A stretch of DNA of 64,000 nucleotides from Geothrix sp. (GTDB lineage Bacteria > Acidobacteriota > Holophagae > Holophagales > Holophagaceae), in the NCBI RefSeq assembly GCF_020622065.1, contig NZ_JAHRYQ010000002.1:126867-190866 (forward strand). Reading direction: 5' to 3'. The position numbers and the translations under genes were made by a program. Positions within the stretch are counted from its first letter, which is position 1; every line of letters starts with the position of its first letter. The notes under the pieces are model-generated. The model was not told the DNA's origin. It did no database searches and saw only the letters and a list, made by a program, of their open reading frames with translations. Positions 59,965 through 64,000 of this stretch are shown here, piece by piece.

Positions 59965-62069
59965 AGCCCTTTCTGGTCCCTGCCCTGATCCTCTCGGTCC
60001 TTCCGGTCAGCGCCGCCCAGCCCCCGCTGAAGATCGGCCTCGACACGCAGGCCACGGAATGGATCGTGTCGCTGGAAGGCGGAGGCCAGGTCTGCGACCG
60101 CGCCGGAACGCCCCTGCTGAAGCTGGCGCCGGACGAGAAACTGCGGATCTGGTGGGATAGCCGGGGCGCGGCCGATCCCACCAGCGAATACCGCGTCCAG
60201 GTGGGCCCGCCCCACACTGCCCAGCAGGCGGCGGCCCTCATGAAGCGCCTGAAGGACCTGGGCGAGGCCCCGGACCGCGTGAAGGTTCCCGACGCCGATA
60301 CCTGGCGCGTGCTGACCGGCCACTTCAAGACTGCGCCCGAGGCTGAACCCGTGCTCCAGAAGCTTCAGGATCTGGGCTTCGACGAGCTGTGGGTGGCGAC
60401 GGAATCCCGCGACACCGTGCCCCGCAAGGGCCGGGCCCTCTATGCCGTCAGCGACCGCTACGAGCGCCGGGCCCTCCCCGCGGCCGGCGTGTGGCTGAAG
60501 CCCACGGGCGAACTGACCTCACTGCAGGGCAAGGGCCGCTACCGCGGCAAGGTGGAAATCTTCCCCAATGCCCAGGGCCGACTCACCGTGGTGAACACCC
60601 TGGATCTGGAGACCTACCTGCGCGGCGTGGTGCCCAAGGAGATGGGCGCCTGGGAGTTCCCGTCCCTGGAGGCCCTCAAGGCCCAGGCCGTGGCGGCCCG
60701 CACCTATGCCGTGGCCAACCGGGGCAAGCGCATGGTGGACGGCTTCGACATGGGCGACACCGTGGCCGATCAGGTCTACGGCGGTCGTGACGGCGAACAG
60801 TCGCTCACGGACCGCGCCATCCAGGAGACCGAGGGACTCTTCGCGACCTACGGCGGCAAGCCCATCCAGGCCCTGTTCATGGCCAACTGCGGCGGTCACA
60901 CCGTGGATGTGGCCCATGTCTTCGGCGGCGATGCCCCCTACCTCAAGGCGGCGCCCTGCTACCCAGCCAAACCCATGACCCTGCCCTACGCCTCGGGCCT
61001 GCCGGTCACCGCCGAGGCCCAGCAGCCCTGGCTCAACTGGGAGCTGCTGAGGCTGGCGGCAGGCATCCTGCCCCCCGACTGGCTCAGCGGCGAACGGCTC
61101 GCCCGCCCCGCGCGGGCCGAGGATCTCGCGGCTCCGGTGCGGGCCCTCCAGCAGCGCCTCGCCCTTGATCCGGAGCCCCTGGCCCGGGACGGGAACCTGC
61201 TCCTCGCCCTGGCCCAGGCCCTCGGCTTCCACCGGGTGGTGGACGGCCAGGAGCGGCCCCAGGATGCCGCCTACTTCCTGCCGGGGAACCTGCCCGCCGG
61301 GGATCGCCTCCTGGCCACCTTCCTCACGCGCCGCGGCATCGTCCCCGCCGCGGCCTGGGCCACCCAGGCTCCCCCCACCCTGCGGCAGGCCCTGGTGACC
61401 CTGGGGCGCCTGTGGCAGGACCTCGACCCCCTCACCCCGGGGGAAGGCTCGCTGCTGATGGACCGCCAGGTGCGCCGCAAGCGGGGGGGCCCCGAGCCCC
61501 TGTCCCTGTCGCCCCGGCTCCTCCTCGCGGAGGAGAGTCCGGATGGCGCTCTGCGGCTGGTGGAGAAGGCCGACATCCAGGTGGGCGACCGCCTGAAGTG
61601 GATCCCCGGCGAGGACGGCTCGGCCGCGGTGCTGGTGCGCCGCCTGGATCCCGACGGCGCCGCCTGGGACCGCTACAACCCCACCGCCCACTGGCGGGTG
61701 GACTATGCGGAGGCCGACCTGCTGGCGCTGGTCCGCAAGCGCATCAAGGTCTCCGGCATCCGCGAGCTGCGGGCTCAGCACAACGACCAGGGCCGCGTGC
61801 TGGACCTGACCCTCGTCGATAGCCAGGGGGCACCCCATCGTGTGCGCGGCATGCACATCCGGGGGCTGCTGGGGCTCAAGGACAATGTCTTCCGATTCCT
61901 CACCGTGGGCCAGGGTGCCCAGCGCCATTGGATCTTCTACGGCCGCGGCTGGGGTCACGGCGTGGGCATGTGCCAGACCGGCGCCTACGGCATGGCCCTT
62001 GAGGGGGCTTCGTTCCAACAGATCCTGACGCACTACTACCCGGGCACCGAGCTCCGCCGGGTGGATTGA
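59961..62069 (+). CDS. Exported SPOR - SpoIID/LytB-type lytic protein
   Basis: A 702-aa exported protein (signal peptide FLVPALILSVLPVSAAQ). Residues about 76-146 are a SPOR peptidoglycan-binding domain (YRVQVGPPHTAQQAAALMKR). The SpoIID lytic transglycosylase domain begins near 200 (LRGVVPKEMGAWEFPSLEAL, catalytic Glu227) and ends near 677 with YGRGWGHGVGMCQTGAYGMA. The two parts are separated by some 430 residues, clearly longer than in SpoIID, so an inserted module is likely. It would cut glycan strands lacking peptides. ATG 59961 overlaps the previous stop; ATG 59952 is an alternative. Confidence 0.88.
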   Translation: MKPFLVPALILSVLPVSAAQPPLKIGLDTQATEWIVSLEGGGQVCDRAGTPLLKLAPDEKLRIWWDSRGAADPTSEYRVQVGPPHTAQQAAALMKRLKDLGEAPDRVKVPDADTWRVLTGHFKTAPEAEPVLQKLQDLGFDELWVATESRDTVPRKGRALYAVSDRYERRALPAAGVWLKPTGELTSLQGKGRYRGKVEIFPNAQGRLTVVNTLDLETYLRGVVPKEMGAWEFPSLEALKAQAVAARTYAVANRGKRMVDGFDMGDTVADQVYGGRDGEQSLTDRAIQETEGLFATYGGKPIQALFMANCGGHTVDVAHVFGGDAPYLKAAPCYPAKPMTLPYASGLPVTAEAQQPWLNWELLRLAAGILPPDWLSGERLARPARAEDLAAPVRALQQRLALDPEPLARDGNLLLALAQALGFHRVVDGQERPQDAAYFLPGNLPAGDRLLATFLTRRGIVPAAAWATQAPPTLRQALVTLGRLWQDLDPLTPGEGSLLMDRQVRRKRGGPEPLSLSPRLLLAEESPDGALRLVEKADIQVGDRLKWIPGEDGSAAVLVRRLDPDGAAWDRYNPTAHWRVDYAEADLLALVRKRIKVSGIRELRAQHNDQGRVLDLTLVDSQGAPHRVRGMHIRGLLGLKDNVFRFLTVGQGAQRHWIFYGRGWGHGVGMCQTGAYGMALEGASFQQILTHYYPGTELRRVD

Positions 62070-62146
62070 TTTCCCACCCGTAAATCCCATTCGGGCATTG
62101 ACGGGGTTGGGGATCGGCCCCAGCCTTCCCTCCCCGGGAGGTGGGC

Positions 62147-63103
62147 ATGTCTCTGGATGCGTGGGTCCTCGGAGCGCCGCTGAAGGTCCTGCGCCGGGAG
62201 GATCATCCGTATCACGAGACCACCCTGGCGACCCTGGGCCGCCATGAGCTGGGGCTCTGCCGCCGCCAGACCGCCTCCGCGCAGCCCGGCTGCGAGATCT
62301 TCCTGGATGGGCGGTCGATCTTCCTGCCGGGCGCCCCCGCCCCGGACCGGGCCTGGTTCGACCTTTGCCGGGAGCTGGGCTACGAGCCGGCCCACCACTG
62401 GGACTGGGATCCGGCCCTGATCCTCTTCCATCAAGTGGTTCCCGCCCTCGCCGCGGACTGGCACGAACCGCCCCTCGACCTGGATGCCCTGGGGCTTCCG
62501 GTGGGCGTCCTCAGCCTCGCCGGCCTGCGCCAGACCTTCGCAGAGGCTGTGGCCGACCTGCGACGGCAGAGCCTCGGACCCGTGGGCGCCAAGGTGGCCG
62601 AAACCTTCGAGTGGCTGCCCCTCCGGGCCGTGGTCTTCCACGACGACGCCCAGCTGCCCCTGGATTTCGAAGGCATCGGTCCCACCGGCCGGGCCTCCCT
62701 CTGGCTCGGCATCCACCGCGAGCGGGCCGTGGTGCTGGAAGGGCCGGCCCCTTCCCGTTACCCCGCCCGGCACTGGGTTCCCGAAGGTCTGGGAGAAAGG
62801 CCCAAGGCCGAAGCCTTCCTGCTGGCCGCCGGCCTGGATCCGGAGCCGCCCAAGGGCTTCGAGCCCGCCTTCGAGGCGGCCCTCCACCACCTCTGCCACC
62901 AGTTGGAGGGCCCCCTGGACGCCTATCGGCGCACCTACCCCGTGGGCATCCCCTGGCACCGGGATCCCCGCGAGCGGCTGCTCGGCCGCACCATCGTAGA
63001 TGTGCGCCCCGGCGACCCCACCCTGCTCGTGCTGGATGACGGCACGGAGGTGGCGCTGGAGTCGGCGTCCGCCATCCCCGCCTGGGAGCACGGCGGGATC
63101 TGA
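62147..63103 (+). CDS. Protein of unknown function, 318 aa
   Basis: I do not recognise this protein. It has no signal peptide or membrane segment and is rich in Trp, His and Pro. The last 45 residues (DPRERLLGRTIVDVRPGDPT, then LLVLDDGTEVALES) look like a small beta domain. ATG 62147 has GGGAGGTGGGC directly upstream. A GC-rich stem (GGTTGGGG/CCCCAGCC, 62104-62124) precedes it. It converges with the molybdoenzyme gene, 5 nt between stops. Confidence 0.72.
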   Translation: MSLDAWVLGAPLKVLRREDHPYHETTLATLGRHELGLCRRQTASAQPGCEIFLDGRSIFLPGAPAPDRAWFDLCRELGYEPAHHWDWDPALILFHQVVPALAADWHEPPLDLDALGLPVGVLSLAGLRQTFAEAVADLRRQSLGPVGAKVAETFEWLPLRAVVFHDDAQLPLDFEGIGPTGRASLWLGIHRERAVVLEGPAPSRYPARHWVPEGLGERPKAEAFLLAAGLDPEPPKGFEPAFEAALHHLCHQLEGPLDAYRRTYPVGIPWHRDPRERLLGRTIVDVRPGDPTLLVLDDGTEVALESASAIPAWEHGGI

Positions 63104-63107
63104 GGGC

Positions 63108-64000
63108 TCACCTTTTCTGGAGCCGCACGGCCGTCACCTTGTATTCGGGCGTGCCGGTGACGGCATCCCGGCCTAGCCCGGTGGCGCGGTTCACGAAAGC
63201 GGCCGCGGCATGGAAGGTGGCGAAGGGTTCCCCCGGCCGGACCCGATCCGTGGGATGGGCCCGGAGGATGAAAGCCCCATGCCGGCTTTCCACGCGGACC
63301 GGATCCCCCTCGGTGAGCGCCAGGCCCTCGGCATCGGCGGGATGGATCTCGAGCCGGTCATCCGCCGCCAGCTCCCCGAGGCGGGTCCGGTGGGTCATGG
63401 TGGCGGCGTTGAAGTGGAAGAGGCTCCTCCCCGTGTTCAGCAGGAAGGGGTACTCGTCATCCGGCGACTCCAGGCTGGGCCGCCAGGCGAGGGGCCGGAA
63501 GCGGGCCCGCTCCCCTCGCGGAAACCCCTCTGCATGCAGCACGGCGGTGCCGGGGTGGCCCTCGGTGGGACAGGGCCACTGGAGCCCGCCTTCCCGATCC
63601 AGGCGGGCGTGGCTGATCCCGGCGATGGCGGGCCAGGTGCGCCGGGCCTCATCCCACACCGCCGCGGCGTCGGAAAAACGGAAGTGCGACCCGGCGCCCA
63701 GCCGTTCCGCCAGCTGGCTGAGGATCGCCCCGTCGGTGCGGCTGCCGCCCCTCGGCGGCACCACCTGCCGCACGCGTTGGACCCGGCGCTCGCCGTTCAT
63801 GTAGGTGCCCTCCTTCTCGAAGGGGCTGGCCGCCGGCAGGAAGACCGTACCGAAGGCCCGGGCCGTTTCCGTGAGGAAGAGGTCCACCACGATGAGGGCC
63901 TCCAGTCCGTTCAGATTCTCGGCGGTTTCCAGCGCATTGGGATGGCTCAGCAGGGGATCGTAGCCGATCACCAGCAGCGCCTTCATCCGGCCCTCGCCGG
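63108..64000 (-). CDS. Formate-dehydrogenase-like molybdopterin oxidoreductase, C-terminal part only
   Basis: The visible 297 codons are the C-terminal third of a molybdenum/tungsten bis-MGD enzyme. IGYDPLLSHPNALE, FLTETARAFGTVFLPAASPF, KEGTYMNGERRVQRV and GGLQWPCPTEGHPGT match cytoplasmic formate dehydrogenase alpha subunits. LNTGRSLFHFNAATMTHRT and the final YKVTAVRLQ are the cofactor-binding last domain. The rest lies beyond the right window edge. A NuoG or nitrate-reductase-like assignment is less likely. Confidence 0.88.
   Translation of the reverse strand, partial: GEGRMKALLVIGYDPLLSHPNALETAENLNGLEALIVVDLFLTETARAFGTVFLPAASPFEKEGTYMNGERRVQRVRQVVPPRGGSRTDGAILSQLAERLGAGSHFRFSDAAAVWDEARRTWPAIAGISHARLDREGGLQWPCPTEGHPGTAVLHAEGFPRGERARFRPLAWRPSLESPDDEYPFLLNTGRSLFHFNAATMTHRTRLGELAADDRLEIHPADAEGLALTEGDPVRVESRHGAFILRAHPTDRVRPGEPFATFHAAAAFVNRATGLGRDAVTGTPEYKVTAVRLQKR

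Overview
The window is a 64 kb, very GC-rich bacterial chromosome segment with ordinary gene density and no insertion sequence, phage block or CRISPR array that I can see. A diderm is indicated by a TonB-like protein, an outer-membrane beta-barrel protein, a Spy/CpxP-like periplasmic protein and many Ala-Gln-type signal peptide ends. The gene mix and the style of the proteins fit Acidobacteriota, most likely the Holophagae (Geothrix/Holophaga type). That placement is inference from protein style; no rRNA gene is present to confirm it.

Layout. 1-3.6 kb: pyrF (cut by the window edge), an unknown gene and a secreted M1 peptidase. 3.6-4.2 kb: initiator tRNA with promoter and terminator, then a small HicB-like orphan. 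4.35-12.4 kb: a sugar operon (EIIC, EIIB, a fused HPr-EI-EIIA protein, a GH38 alpha-mannosidase) with a divergent AraC regulator. 12.4-18.2 kb: a redox/electrophile cluster made of an Rrf2 regulator with a palindromic operator, an FMN split-barrel protein, a Zn alcohol dehydrogenase, two flavodoxin-fold oxidoreductases, an aldo/keto reductase and a YqhC-like AraC regulator. 18.3-25.9 kb: feoA-feoB-a 50-residue Cys-rich protein, followed on the same strand by a 1646-residue tandem UvrA-like ATPase. 25.9-34.9 kb: housekeeping genes (pgsA-like, rluB-like, ribA, nrnA, add, a Fur-family regulator, a methyltransferase, an MFS transporter, a GNAT enzyme). 34.9-40 kb: structured tandem repeats, rnpB, a TonB-like gene, a degenerate chemoreceptor-like protein and recO. 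40-47.5 kb: periplasmic/secreted proteins, a MarR regulator and an ABC-F ATPase. 47.7-54 kb: a degenerate Smr protein, a PfkB kinase, a LysM protein, rsmG, ybeY with a basic tail, and a YebC-type regulator. 54-64 kb: two secreted peptidases, a Gfo/Idh dehydrogenase, a serine hydrolase, a SPOR-SpoIID protein, an unknown gene and the end of a formate-dehydrogenase-like molybdoenzyme.

How genes work together. The PTS operon carries every phosphotransfer module (EI, HPr, IIA, IIB, IIC) next to a mannosidase, so it could run as a self-contained mannoside or released-sugar uptake system under the divergent AraC protein. The 13-18 kb cluster looks like an aldehyde/quinone defence module with two regulators. 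The feo genes form a ferrous-iron uptake operon that may read through into the UvrA-like gene.

The most unusual signals are: (1) the palindrome ACGT is almost absent from the window, only two copies found by eye, both inside the redox cluster; (2) the four-ATPase tandem UvrA whose two halves both appear to lack the UvrB-binding domain; (3) the self-contained PTS with a substituted HPr active site; (4) hairpin-forming 76-78 bp tandem repeats beside rnpB.
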